Assembly: GCA_038380435.1 (NCBI GenBank)
Contig: JAWZYU010000011.1
Span: 84,234,501 to 84,298,500, forward strand
Reading direction: 5' to 3'
DNA from: Ryuthela nishihirai
Lineage: Eukaryota; Arthropoda; Arachnida; Araneae; Heptathelidae
Length of the DNA stretch: 64,000 bases
This document shows positions 10,899 through 22,034 of the stretch, in pieces; the first letter of the stretch is position 1; each line of letters begins with the position of its first letter. The notes below the pieces were generated by a model that saw only the letters and a list, made by a program, of their open reading frames with translations, was not told the origin of the DNA and did not search any database. Made by a program: the position numbers and the translations under genes.

Positions 10899-11844
10899 CA
10901 GTGGTCTTAAACTCGCAGCTCACATGCCGCATTCGACCGGACACGCCCTTTTTTTACGGACCGCGTTGCATTTATTTACAATCGCAGGAGCATATAGAAG
11001 ATATTCAGAAGAAAATATCACAACTGTTTTTCAAGAAATATTTAAAAATCGTAATTAAAAGAATGCAGAAATATTTTGAAATAAGGTATATTTAGATTTA
11101 ATTTTAATATATGAAATATTTTCTTCTTATTACATCGGAATGTCTATGCTTGAAACAACTTAGGGACAACATTTTTTTTTAAGAATGAAAGAAGTAGAAT
11201 CTCTGGAAAGGAACAAGTTATGTGACACTCATTTGTCATCAGTTTTAAAAGTTGCGCGTGCCAAGGACATTTCTCCTAATATTGATATTCTGGTGTCACA
11301 AATGCGTGCCCAAGTGTCTGGCCAGAAAAAGTAAATAATTTTTTCCTTGTATATAAAAAAGCTCCAATAATGAAAAAATGATAAATAAAATAATATAAAA
11401 AAGCTCCAAAAAGCTTCACCAATACTCTGCATTTTTTTTATTTTAACTCTTTGAAATTTGTAAAAATTATAAATATAAAATAAAACTAATTTATTAAGTA
11501 TGTGTTATTTTTACTTAATTTATCGACAAAACCTTGGCCATCTGTTCAAAGAGTTTTAATAAATTGTATTCAAATTCAGTAAAATTTAGTAGTTTTGCAA
11601 GTTTGAAGTGGAAATTTTGCGTTAAAAAAATTCTGTCCTTTGCACATAGTTTTATAATTTTGAACATGAATTGAAGCATATTATTAAAGATAATAAAAAT
11701 AATTAGCCTAACCAGCCCTTCAGGCTATTCACCTCATGTACAAATTTTCATTTTCCCCGTAAGGCGTTAATCTTAAATGCGGCCCCCCAACCAACCAAAG
11801 GTGTCTAAAGTGGCCCTTTGAAGAGAATGACCTTGAGACTACTA
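10899..11844 (+). mobile_element. hAT transposon relic
   Basis: The left end CAGTGGTCTTAAA and the complement of the right end (TAGTAGTCTCAAG) match at 9 of 13 positions and resemble hAT termini. The flanking 8-mers ATATATAA (10891-10898) and ATACATAA (11845-11852) differ by one base, as expected for an old 8-bp hAT target duplication. The interior keeps only the C-terminal end of a transposase; the catalytic region is gone. Confidence 0.6.
11187..11334 (+). pseudogene. hAT transposase C-terminal fragment
   Basis: About 48 codons ending at a TAA at 11332-11334. The motifs K-L-C-D-T-H-L-S-S-V-L-K and ISPNIDILV, then a C-terminal Q-V-S-G, are characteristic of the C-terminus of hAT transposases of the GTF2IRD2/FAM200 type (family knowledge; not searched). 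In such proteins this end belongs to the dimerisation region. No start codon or catalytic domain remains. Confidence 0.6.
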
Positions 11845-11945
11845 ATACATAACTTTTGTGTTTTAAATTTTCTGAATTTCGTTTTCTCCAACAGTTTCAA
11901 AAATTTTTTACACATGCAATTTCATCGTCGAGGCATCCATGGAAG

Positions 11946-12326
11946 GGGAGCGGGGGTGGCTCAGTCGGTAGCGCGCCAGGCTCGTAATCTGTAGTTCCCA
12001 GGTTCGAGTCCCAGCTGGGTCAGCGTTGAGATTTATCTCCGCAAAATTCCCCGCCCTGCCCACGGTCAGTAGGGGACACCGATGGGCTTGGAAAGGCCGC
12101 CGTCCGTCGGATGGGACGTTAAGACGTGGCCCCGTGTGCGGGAGAGCCATACCCTGTGCACGTTAAAGAACACGCTGGATGGCCTTGACGGGAGGCTACC
12201 ATCTGTCTCCCAACAGCTGTTCCAGTGGGTCCCCTCCCCCAACCTTCTCTGAGCCTTCGGGATCCATGTGACCTGGCCATTTAGCCCATGCAAAAAAGTG
12301 CCGCTCAGAGGTAAAACAACCCAACC
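11946..12326 (+). mobile_element. Full-length SINE-A (reference copy)
   Basis: This 381-bp copy is flanked by a perfect 12-bp target duplication, CATCCATGGAAG, at 11934-11945 and 12327-12338. The head (11949-12025) is tRNA-like. It has an A box in TGGCTCAGTCGGTAG, an anticodon-arm-like CTCGTAA loop and a B box GGTTCGAGTCC. The body holds a strongly conserved central block (GATGGGACGTTAAG, then GGCCCCGTGTGCGGGAG). The 3' end is GGTAAAACAACCCAACCCA, with no poly-A tail. The A and B boxes imply an internal RNA polymerase III promoter. The element encodes no protein and depends on a LINE that is not identified here. Confidence 0.95.
11949..12025 (+). promoter_or_regulatory. Pol III-type A and B boxes of SINE-A
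   Basis: The A box (TGGCTCAGTCGG) and B box (GGTTCGAGTCC) are spaced as in a tRNA. The loop at the anticodon position reads CTCGTAA, which would be CGT. The arms most resemble a lysine-type tRNA with one anticodon change. The acceptor stem does not pair, so this is a SINE promoter rather than a working tRNA. Confidence 0.7.
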
Positions 12327-12338
12327 CATCCATGGAAG

Positions 12339-13556
12339 CAATACTTCCCTTAATATTTCCATGAATAATATGAAAAAAATAAAAGACATAGGAAATATGT
12401 GCATGCTATATAAACATTTTCATATAAAAAGTAAATGTAATGTCTTAATTTTAATTTTTTAATTCCAACAGTGTGAAAGAAAAACATTTTTCGAAGATTC
12501 TTCGAAACTCTACTCTGTAAAATAAAGAAGATGCGCCATTCTAGAAGCCAGGCTTAATCGAGTTTCTTCTAATTCCAGTTTCTCTCCTCAGCCAGTAAAA
12601 TTTACTGAAGCAAGAAGCAATGAAATTCCATTTGCCTTTTGCACTAGATCAGCTATCAGCTATAACACTACATATTCTGATGCAGAGCTACAGCGCATTC
12701 TCCAAACCTAGCTTGAAACAACTAATCAACATGCTGCTGCAAACTTAGTTGGCTGCTGCTGTCGCCATTAGTTTTGCGGCGAGTGCAAAGAAGGCATCGG
12801 CAAAGATAAGTTGCTTTTGATATATTTTATCTTAGTTCCTATTTTTCTTTTCGGCATTGCTTGAATTTTATAATTTAAACTGGGATATATTATTATTACA
12901 GGTATGTGTCATGTGTAATAAATAAATAATAAGCATTTTTGGAAGTTGTTTCGAATTGCCTGAACCAATTACTGTAAAGTGTTTACTGAGGAAGGCGTGT
13001 CGGTGTATAGTGAAGTAATTTTTCAGTTAGCTTTCTAGACGCCAAACATAAGGATAAGTTCCGTTTTGACCCTTACCATTCTATGTTCACAGGTAAATAT
13101 AGTTTATACTGTTCGATTTTCGCTCCCTCTAAATTAAGCACATCTTAACTTTGATCTACTGCTCCGGCGGCAAACGTATTCCTCGTCGTTCGCCTTCTCA
13201 TGACACAAGTCTGAAAGATCGCATTCGCTGAAATGATTTCAGCTTGCTTGAATGACTTCTCATTTTTTCAATAATAATTAGTGAGAATATTCTAACACTA
13301 ATATTCCCATAATAGAGAGTACAAAAATTAATTAAAACAATTATCAATGGGAAAAATGTGGAATGCTACTATAATATAATCCGTTCAGACTATAGTTGTA
13401 ACTCAGCAAAATATGAAAGACATATGATGCATTTCACTCTTTTCTCGAAAACGAAGGCACTGTAATATAGCACAATAATAAAGATAAGCTAAAATAGGAT
13501 CAGATCACTAATGCATATGTGATGTATACTATAATATCGAATGCAATGGGAAAAGT
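12339..13556. other. Unassigned AT-rich DNA
   Basis: No gene, known repeat or conserved motif was recognised. GC-richer patches lie near 12720-12800 and 13130-13210. Confidence 0.4.
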
Positions 13557-13559
13557 TCT

Positions 13560-14578
13560 TTAATAAGGAGTGTGGTCATCCCTTACAGCAATGCAGGCAC
13601 CACATCGATGTTCCATGCTGTTTATGATGTTGTGAATCAGCTCAGTAGAGAGCAATGACCATTGCTCCTTTAAAGCAATAATAAGCTCCCCCTTTGTTTC
13701 AGGTGGCTGGTTGAGGGGCTGCAACATATCTCCCTAGAGCATTCCACACATGCTCAATCGGATTTCGGTCGGGAGATCGAGCTGGCCATTCCATGTGCAT
13801 AATGTTCTCCTCTTGAAGGTATTGTTCCACTCTTCGAGCTCTGTGTGGACGAGCGTTATCGTCTTGAAAGATGAATGTTTCACCTACTGCACCAGCGTAA
13901 CGATGTACATAAGGGTCCAGGACGTCATCTCTATATTTTTGAGCATTGAGGTACCCACTCGTCAACACATAGAGGTCATCCACCTAAGGAAATGCCACCC
14001 CAAACGCACACGCTACCTCCGCCGTAACTGTTTCTTTGACGGATGTTACTGGGATGATAGCGGGTACCTCGTTCTCTCCATATCAAACAATGTCCGGAAT
14101 CACTCTGCAAGCAATATCTGGACTCATCTCTGAAGAGTACCTCCATTTCTCTTCTGTCTAATTAACATACGTGCGTGCCCAATTCCACCGCTCTCTCCTG
14201 TGACGTGATGTGAAGGGTATACAAATTACTGGCCTTCTAGCGTACAGACCTCCCTCATGAAGCCTTCTATGCAAAGTAGAAGCTGATACAACCCTCCCAG
14301 TGGCTGCTATAAGAGAGGTCATAGCTGGGAGGGAGTAGACGTCCTGCTCCTTCATGCTGTTAATCGCGGATGTCTTGTACAGCTGTCGTAACTCTAGCCC
14401 TTCCTCGACTAAACTTCTGAGACGCGGAATCCGTGCTAAGAAATTGATTCCACAGTCTATGGACCACAGAAGGACTCACATTCAGCCATTGTGCCACGTC
14501 TGATTGACTTTGGCCTGCTTCGAGCCGGCCAATAGCTATCCACCGCAGTTCATTTGGCAAATGATGTCTCGAAGTCAT
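13560..14578 (-). pseudogene. Tc1-like DD34E transposase, broken
   Basis: The gene runs from an ATG at 14576-14578 (reading M-T-S-R-H-H) to a stop at 13560, about 340 codons, the usual Tc1/Tc3 length. Parts in order: an N-terminal helix-turn-helix (E-A-G-Q-S-Q-S-D-V-A then S-P-S-V-V-H-R-L-W), a second helical segment (V-S-A-S-T-L-H-R-R-L), the first aspartate in a RDESRY motif near 14130 in a shifted frame, the second in DDNARPH, and the glutamate in DRNPIEHVWN. I count 34 residues between the second D and the E. Frameshifts lie near 14360, 14150 and 13985. All three catalytic residues are still encoded. Terminal repeats were not found. Confidence 0.85.
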
Positions 14579-14649
14579 TCCTACAAAATGGCTATTTCGA
14601 ATTTCTTTACTCACATTTAAAACACAAACTAACAATCCACTCCAAAACA

Positions 14650-15312
14650 GCAGTTTTTATGCCATTATCCGATTACGTAAATTGATGCAACCTAGACTAA
14701 TTTGCATACGATATGCTCACTCGATATTACTTTACTGGTTACATGAATAAGTTTGGTGAAGATCGCACAATTTTTTGGCGAATTATAGCGATTTTTCTCA
14801 TTTTTCCTTAATTTATGGAAACCAGTGTATTTATTCAAGTAACAAAATTGAAAAAAAATTATAAATATTAAAATAATTTCCAATTTCGGAACTGTTAAAA
14901 ATTTAATCCTTCGCACTGTTTACAAACTGAACATTTCTGACCTTTACTTAACTAGGGACTATATTTTATAATTAACTTGAAAAATAAATTAAATGTTTCA
15001 TACATATATTGTTCCTAGCTAGTATTTCAGTTAAAAGGTGTTTGGATAACCTTGTATTTATTGTAAAGCTTCTAATATTCTTCATATTCCAATTTTGTCT
15101 CACATGTTTTATTATTTTAAAAGCATATAACTTCTGTGTTTGCATGAAGCCTAACATTTAATAATTCTCTTTTGTGGGAGATGCACAATATTTTCCTATC
15201 AAGAAACAGTAATGATTAAAAGGGTATTTTAATGACTTTACATTGTTAAGATCACAGAAACAGTGGCGTACTCAAAGTGTGAGGGTTTACTGTTATAGCC
15301 TCCTCCCCCTTG
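14650..15312. other. AT-rich DNA, no gene seen
   Basis: Short chance frames only; nothing recognised between the Tc1-like relic and the RTE fragment. Confidence 0.5.
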
Positions 15313-15321
15313 AGGATTAAA

Positions 15322-15796
15322 TCATCATCATCATCCTCAAGCAGCCATGGGCTACGGAGGTCCAACCAGACCGCGCAGTTTAATTCTCCAAGCATATCTG
15401 TCCTGAGCTACATCTGCTGCATCCGGCCACTGTACACCAATTCTAACAAGGTCCTGTTTGACATTGTCTGCCCACCGCATCCTAGGTCTCCCCCTCCTTC
15501 TGAGGCCTCTAGGCACACTATTCATAACCCTATTCGCCAATCTATAATTATCCATACGGGCAACATGGCCAAACCAGCGGAGTCTCTCTCTGCACAATAT
15601 GCTGCTTAATGGAGGTTGCAGACTCCTTTGCCTAACCTCATCATTAGTTACAAAGTTAAACCACCTAATACCCAAGATACTGCGTAAGCATCTAGAATCA
15701 AAAGCATCTAGTTTCCTGTTACCTTGCTTACACAGCGTCCAAGTTTCACTACCATAACTAACCCTAGAAAGAACCAAACTATTATACAGTCTTATT
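15322..15796 (-). mobile_element. RTE LINE 3' fragment with target duplications
   Basis: This is a 5'-truncated copy flanked by AGGATTAAA at 15313-15321 and 15797-15805, a 9-bp target duplication. The 3' end, on the left, is a short ATC/GAT microsatellite followed by the family's TGGCTGCTTGAGG terminus. The whole remaining coding part (15352-15777, 141 codons) is open: YGSETWTLC, ILGIRWFNF, L-R-W-F-G-H-V-A-R-M-D, and G-R-P-R-M-R-W to the final L-V-G-P-P. The undamaged frame and clear duplication indicate a fairly recent insertion. Confidence 0.95.
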
Positions 15797-15805
15797 AGGA
15801 TTAAA

Positions 15806-16619
15806 GGATAGGATATAATCTTAGGATTAAATACAATAATTTTATAAGACAGTTTTCGAGAAACTGACCCAAGTGGGTCAAATGAGATTGAAACATGCCC
15901 ATCTATTGCCAGGTTCTGGGCATGCTATTGTACAGAAAAATATTTATACCATCAGAAGGGACCGACTGGGAACAGCTTTCCCTCTCAGCTGCTGCCACGC
16001 GCCATTCTCTGAGCCCGGAAATTCGCCGATGACGGCCGTACGCACGGAAAATTCTTTCCTCCTCGTACTGCCAAAAATTTAGAGAGAACATTGTCTGTGA
16101 GAGAACTTAACAAGTATCTGCTTGCATTATATCGTTTTGAATGTGGCGTTTTCAAAATTAAAGAAAATTGCCAAAAAGTTATTAATTTCGATATCATTGA
16201 ATTTATCCTAAACTTAACACATTGAATTATTGTGGAAAAGCACTTCGTATCGCTAATGATAACTGAAATTGTATTAAGACAAAATAATAGGAAAAAGCCG
16301 AAAAATATAGATTGAATTGATAAAATTACAGAAGGTTAATTATGCAATACGTACTTTCCCCCTCCCCCGATTTCTTTGATAAGGTTAGTACCACGAACGG
16401 AGCCGAAAAGAAATATTTCACATAAGTGTTTTTCGAAATTTTCTTTGAAGATCGTTAGAGCGTATTGAAATATTTTATGCCAGAGTTCTACCTCAATCAT
16501 GCCCCCTCCCCTCTCCTCCCGTATCATTTTCTACATATGGTAATATGTTTCACGATTATTATCCACCAACTGAACGGTACCTGGCGCTGCCCGGGTGTCA
16601 CTTTTAAACTGTATGTTCT
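15806..16619. other. Unassigned DNA
   Basis: No gene recognised. The region is AT-rich apart from a GC-richer patch at about 15960-16060. Confidence 0.4.
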
Positions 16620-17112
16620 TATTTTCACTGCACTAAAGGTAAATTTTGTAAGTACCCCCTCCCCTCCCAATATTTTAGCACAGATTTTCAACAGGAAGAT
16701 ATTTGCCCGGTGTTAACTTGAATCATTGTCGACGTCAGTGAGCTCTCTCATAACCCGTGGCTTAGCTCCTGCGTAAGCTATTGAGATTTTTATTTCCATT
16801 ACCACAGGTTTTGCGGCCCTATTGCTCCCGTGATTATTGTCCTCACGGTTCAAATATCCTGCACAGCGTCCCCCGTGTACCCGGTGATTGATTTAAAAAT
16901 CACGTTCCCACTTGACCAGTGGCTTCGTTTCTACACAAATTCTGACAGCTAGTGTCTCATTTTTATTCTGCATATTCTGTTGTTTCCTGCACTAAAGGTT
17001 AGTTTTGTTATTATCCCACCGACATTTTATCACAATTTGAACACAAAGAATTTCCCTGTGTTGCAAAGGTCATTGCTAACTCTGCGCGCACTCTCAGAGC
17101 CCGTGGGTTGGT
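16620..17112 (+). repeat. Two direct copies of an unnamed repeat
   Basis: The units at about 16620-16765 and 16978-17112 share TGCACTAAAGGT, a pyrimidine-rich block, and a final CTCTC...CCCGTGG. A third, inverted part-copy lies at about 18180-18260 (ACCACGGGCTATGAGAGAG then TGACGTCAG). The sequence between the direct units (16915-16960) also matches the inverted copy through TCTACACAAAT. It has no coding capacity. Confidence 0.55.
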
Positions 17113-17117
17113 TGTTG

Positions 17118-17720
17118 GGTTGTTTTACCTCTGAGCGGCACTTTTTTGCACACCATGGGCTAAATGGCCAGGTCACATGGACCCCGAAGGCTCAGAGAAG
17201 GTTGAGGGAGGGGACCCACTGGAACAGCTGTTGGGAGACAGATGGTAGCCTCTCGTCAAGACCATCCAGCATGTTGTTTAACGTGCACAGGTTATGGCTC
17301 TCCCGCACACGGGGCCACGGCTTAACGTCCAATCCGACGGACGGCGGCCTTTCCAAGCCCATCGGTGTCCCCGGTTGTTTTACCTCTGAGCGGCACTTTT
17401 TTGCACACCATGGGCTAAATGGCCAGGTCACATGGACCCCGAAGGCTCAGAGAAGGTTGAGGGAGGGGACCCACTGGAACAGCTGTTGGGAGACAGATGG
17501 TAGCCTCTCGTCAAGACCATCCAGCATGTTGTTTAACGTGCACAGGGTATGGCTCTCCCGCACACGGGGCCACGGCTTAACGTCCAATCCGACGGACGGC
17601 GGCCTTTCCAAGCCCATCGGTGTCCCCTACTGACCGTGGGCAGGGCGGGAAATTTTGCGGAGATGAATCTCAACGCTCACCCAGCTGGGACTCGAACCTG
17701 GGAACTACAGATTACGAGCC
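17118..17720 (-). mobile_element. SINE-A with a 255-bp tandem duplication
   Basis: Two body units, 17118-17372 and 17373-17627, are direct repeats of period 255 and differ by about one base (GGTTATGG against GGGTATGG). They share private variants (CTCTCGTCAAGACC, CAGCATGTTG, GTCCAATCC), so the second arose from the first rather than by separate insertion. The head-proximal part continues to about 17720 and is cut inside the tRNA-like head. The 217-codon frame across 16980-17633 is a by-product of the repeated body and not a gene. Confidence 0.9.
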
Positions 17721-17796
17721 TCATTCTCAAAATCTAATAGAGAAAGGCACCAACCGATCTGGCACCAACCGTTGCCAGACCCTCGCATTCCCAAAG

Positions 17797-18053
17797 ATTC
17801 CCGCCCTGCCCACGGTCAGTAGGGAACACTGATGGGTTTGGAAAGGCCGCCATCCGTCGGATGGAACGTTCAGACGTGGCCCCGTGGCGCACTGGATGAA
17901 CACTGACATGAGGTTACCACCTGTCTCCCAACAGCTATTCCAGTGGGGCCTCTCCCCCAATCTTCTCTGAGCTTTCTGGGTCCTTGTGACCTGGCCATTT
18001 AGCCCATTACGTGCAAAAAAAATGCTGTCAGAGGTAAAACAACCCAACAACCC
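17797..18053 (+). mobile_element. SINE-A copy facing the duplicated SINE
   Basis: This diverged, head-less copy runs from CCCGCCCTGCCCACGG to the AACAACCCAAC end. It lacks about 25 bp in the centre, around the GTGCGGGAGAGCC block. It lies head to head with the 17118-17720 SINE across a 76-bp gap, so the two can pair as a large hairpin. Confidence 0.85.
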
Positions 18054-18179
18054 AAAATATTATTATATTAGCGTCCCATTGCAGGTAGGAGCCTTATTTT
18101 TTTCACCAACATGGGGTCACAAAGACGGAAACTGCATATGAAATTTGAAACCATTCGATCAAGTTAGAGGGATCTGTCG

Positions 18180-18260
18180 AAACAGAAATAATACTTTCGA
18201 TTTGTGTAGAGACGAAACCACGGGCTATGAGAGAGAGCACTGACGTCAGCAACGTCCTGG
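18180..18260 (-). repeat. Inverted part-copy of the 16.6-kb repeat
   Basis: The complement of this segment contains TGACGTCAGTGCTCTCTCTC and CCCGTGGTTTCGTCTCTAC, matching 16725-16760 and 16920-16945. Confidence 0.5.
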
Positions 18261-18450
18261 AGAACATCGTGCAATTCTTCTAGTTATTAATATACCAATG
18301 TAAAAGAAATTATGCTTTAATTAGTACTTTGCAATAGATGAAATTAAAAACAGCATGTTTAATTGCTCACTTACATAAAGTATACATATTAATAATGTAC
18401 GAGTGCATTAGAAAAAGTACTTATTTCTCGCATAAGGGGAGAAAACAGAG

Positions 18451-19590
18451 TCAAAAAGGCTCTGTTAATCGATATAATTTGTGGTTGATTGTTATATCAT
18501 ATAGAATACCTGATAAGTTATTTAGTGTAATGAGAGCTCTCTATAATAACACTGAGTCGTGTGTGAGAGTTGGTACGTCTTGCAGCGATTGGTGTAGCAT
18601 TGCTAGTGGGGTTAGACAAGGGTGCATTTTGTCTCCTTTTCTCTTTAGTTTGGTTATTGATTATGCAATGCGAAATTCTTTGAAAGGGAAAGATTTTGGC
18701 CTTAAATGGAGTGGAGGTACGAAAATTTCTGACAGATTATGCTGATGATTTAGCCCTTTTGGCAAATGATGTTGATGAGATGAACTCTTTCATTCAAGCT
18801 GTTGATGAGACTGGTAATAGAGTAGGTTTGGTTATAAACAGAGAGAAACCTAAAGTGATAAATTAGTCAGGCAGATGGTGCTTCAGTTGCTTTGAATGGC
18901 TGCACTCTTGAGCAAGTGTCTCAGTTTAATTATCTTGGGAGCTATCTAACAGATACTCTTGATGTACGACATGAGATAAATAGAAGAATAGGGATTGCCG
19001 CTGAGACTTTTAAGAATCTATGGAGAGTATGGAAAAATAGGCGTATACACTTAAAGACTAAAATTAGTCTGTATAATAGTTTGGTTCTTTCTATGGTTAG
19101 TTATGGTGGCGAAACATGAACCCTTTGTAAGCAGGATAACAAGAAACTTAATGCCTTTGATTCTAGATGCTTACGCAGTATCTTGGTCATTAAGTGGTTT
19201 GACTTTGTAAGTAATGATGAGGTAGGAAGAAGGAGTCATCAATCTCCTTTGAGCAGCATATTGTGCAGAGAGAGACTGCGTTGGCTTGGCCATGTTGCCC
19301 GTATGGATAATTATAGATTGGCGAATAGGGTTATGAATAGTGTGCCTAGAGGCCTCAGAAGGAGGGGGAGACCTAGGATGCGATGGTCAGACAATGTCAA
19401 ACAGGACTTTGTCTGACCATCGCATTTTTTTGGGTTTTGGATTGTGGGGTTTTGGTTGTTGGAAAGTGTTATGCTAGAATTGGCCTAGAGTGGCCTAATG
19501 CAGCAGCTGTAGCTCAAAAGAGACACGTCTGAAGAGTGAAATTACACATTCTGATTGGACCTCCGCAGCCCATGGCTGCATGAAGATTTT
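18451..19590 (+). mobile_element. RTE LINE fragment with an internal inverted duplication
   Basis: The copy starts inside the reverse transcriptase (TCAAAAAGGCTCTGTT, with 8 bases lost) and runs to the family 3' end (CCATGGCTGCATGAAG). It has the core V-R-Q-G-C-I-L-S-P, then a shifted YADD-equivalent near 18740, then the C-terminal region. Several frameshifts and stops make it a pseudogene. At 19409-19425 a 17-bp exact inverted copy of 19378-19394 is followed by about 40 bp of G/T-rich filler before RTE sequence resumes. Confidence 0.9.
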
Positions 19591-20283
19591 GTATGTGTGC
19601 ATATAGTTTTTCAACTGAGGGAATCGATAAAGTATTTAATCTGTCTTTTCTCGCAATGCTTCTTGAGCAACTTTTCGTTCTTTTAAAAATATTAAAATAT
19701 CTTTCAACTTCGACTTTCACAACTGGAGGAGTGAGGCAAATGTTGAACATTTCCGACTGTTTCTGAAATTTCACACTGTAACATATTTTTGTATCAAAAA
19801 TGAGCACGTGGCATTAATTGACTCACGCCTTTGAATTCTTCTTTGCTTTACAAAGATAAAGCAGCGCTTTTCTCGTACTCTGAATAACGGACCAGGCTAT
19901 CACATATCAGCTCACATGGGCTTTCCCTCTTTCAATGCCGTGATCAACAGAAGAGATGCCCTAAAAGGAATCACCTCTCACCAAGGGAGATGCGTTAGCA
20001 ATGACCTGCCTGGTTCCAGTTCCCTCCTCCACTGAGAATGTCAATCAAGTCCAAAGAGTGAATCGGGAATACTCACGGATGGGTTTTTCCTGCCTATAAT
20101 ATGAGCTTTAGACTTCCCGTTTTCTCTCAAAATTCTAATGGAGTTTTCGTGCCCACCGTTAAAAGAAAAACTTTGTCAAAATCATGTGAAACTGAGCCTC
20201 GAAAGATCAAATGGAGCAATGCCACTATTCCGTGGATTGTTTTGTCCGTGATTAAGGTATCTTGTTTGACTTGAACGTTAATT
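19591..20283. other. Unassigned DNA
   Basis: A moderately GC-rich stretch at about 19860-20230 has no open frame over 100 codons and no motif I can name. Confidence 0.4.
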
Positions 20284-21050
20284 TTAATGCGCATTTTTAA
20301 GAACTTGGGAAGGAAGGCTAATAGAAATTTGGGTTTTATTGTTGGATAACAAAATATTTTACTAATACAAGGGCCTTAATCAATTTATTTAATTCATTAG
20401 TTCCTTCAAACCTAGAATACTGAAGTTTAATATGGGATCCTCACTGTCAATATAATTTTCATAATATTGAAAAAGTTCGAAATAAATGGCTAAGGTTTCT
20501 TTACTACAAGGACACTGGAATTTATCTTCGAGATATTTCTACTAAGAAACTTAGAAACACATATGCATAATGTTTGCTTATTAAGTAATGGAAGGAAAGC
20601 TTTTGCATATTTTTTTCTTATAAATTGTTAAACAATATGATAGACTTCACCAAACTGCTGTGTTTAGGTAACTTTGCGTTAACAAAGCATCACACGAGTA
20701 ATACTCCATTTTTCAGAGTTCCATTTCATAAATCAAATGCATTGATAAATTTTTTCGTGTTTAGGTTTTTCAACCTTTTTCAACTTGTACAACAATATCT
20801 TCTATTTGTTTACAATGTCATTAAAAAATTTCGAATCACATTTTATGATGTTACTTTGTCCTTGATTTTATTTCTAATTATCTGTTTGTGTAGGCGTTCT
20901 TTTGAGACGCCTACACATGTATGTCTTTTTTACTATTTTATACTGATTTTTTAGGTACTTTTATATGTACTAATTTTGAATTATTATCTTTTGTATGTAT
21001 CCACTGTCATTGGATCATTAATCTGTTGTAAGCATATTAAATAAATAATT
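20284..21050 (+). pseudogene. Non-LTR reverse transcriptase C-terminal relic
   Basis: In broken frames this region reads like the segment after the palm domain of a CR1/Jockey-like reverse transcriptase. It has R-K-A-N-R-N-L-G-F-I, a shifted L-E-Y-C-S-x-I-W-D-P, N-K-W-L-R-F, then Y-K-L-L-N-N-M-I-D and a final F-F-R-V-P-F-H-K segment (frame 20625-20954). It ends near an AT-rich tail with AATAAATAA at about 21040. It is unlike the RTE family of the window. An 11-bp perfect hairpin (TGTGTAGGCGT) lies at 20887-20917. Confidence 0.5.
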
Positions 21051-22021
21051 TTTATTTTTGAAAATTAAATTTACTGTAATTATTTTTCATTATTATTATG
21101 ACAAATTTTTCAAGAATATAAGTTAAAACTTCTAATTAAAAAATAATTAAATTTTTCTTTTCAAACGGGAAACATTTTGAAAATCATGCCTGAAAAAGAT
21201 ACAATTTTTCTGAACACTGGATATTCCAATTCCTTGCAACTTTTAGAAAACTTCTGCACCTTTCGCCATCGATTTTTCAGAGAGTCGCGCTTCTCGTCAC
21301 CAGATGGTGCCACATATCAGGCAGAGAGTTTTCAAACAAGGCACCTTTCAATGCCAAGTCCTATCGCGGAGAGAACCAATCATAATCGCCTAACTTTTAC
21401 GGCGTGGGAGCCGGGGGGGGGGAGGCTGACGGTTAAATCCAGGTATGGACCCAACAGTTCCAACGCCTTCACCCCAAGAAAGTGTTAGTGCAAATACATG
21501 CAACCTTTTTTAGGTAAGTGGAATTGTTTAAAAGTAACTCGAAATATCAGAGAACAGAAAACACAGAAGAATAGCAGGATATTGTTACAAAAATGTTGCA
21601 AATTAAGGGTTTTACCCATAGAGCTGTTTTTTTTTTCTTGCAGCAAAAGAAAATTAGATTAATTGTGGTGCTAAAATTACGAACAACTCAATCAAAGAAC
21701 AATTTTGATTCAAAAAGAGTACCTAATTGTAATTGCCTTTCTAATAGAGAAGACACAAATAAAAGAAAACCAAATAATTGGATAAATATCGTGTCGGAGG
21801 CAGTGGCGACTGTAAATGGAACCTGCCCGGGAAATCGTCAGTGGAGTGGCCTCCGGAAGCGCCCTCAGAAATTTTATTCCCCCAAAGTGGGAGCAGAGGA
21901 GGGAGAAAGCTGTATTTTTTTGACTGGGATGTGAATCTTTTGCTATGGGGTCTGTGGCATAACTACTAGCAGTGATTCTCCAGATAAGAACTTTTCAAAA
22001 AGAAGTAAATGGTAGCTTCCT
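21051..22021. other. Unassigned DNA left of a SINE
   Basis: No gene was recognised. A G run lies at about 21412-21423 and a CACCAGATGG motif at about 21299. The GC-richer part after 21780 could be upstream RTE sequence, but I see no second copy to support this. Confidence 0.4.
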
Positions 22022-22034
22022 AGTCACTGGAAGG

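Noticed and set aside
11949..12025. tRNA gene at the SINE head
   Set aside because: The A and B boxes and an anticodon-like loop are present but the acceptor stem does not pair, and the same unit recurs in other SINE copies.
16980..17633. 217-codon plus-strand open frame
   Set aside because: It runs antisense through the two tandem SINE bodies and repeats itself; it is a by-product of the duplication.
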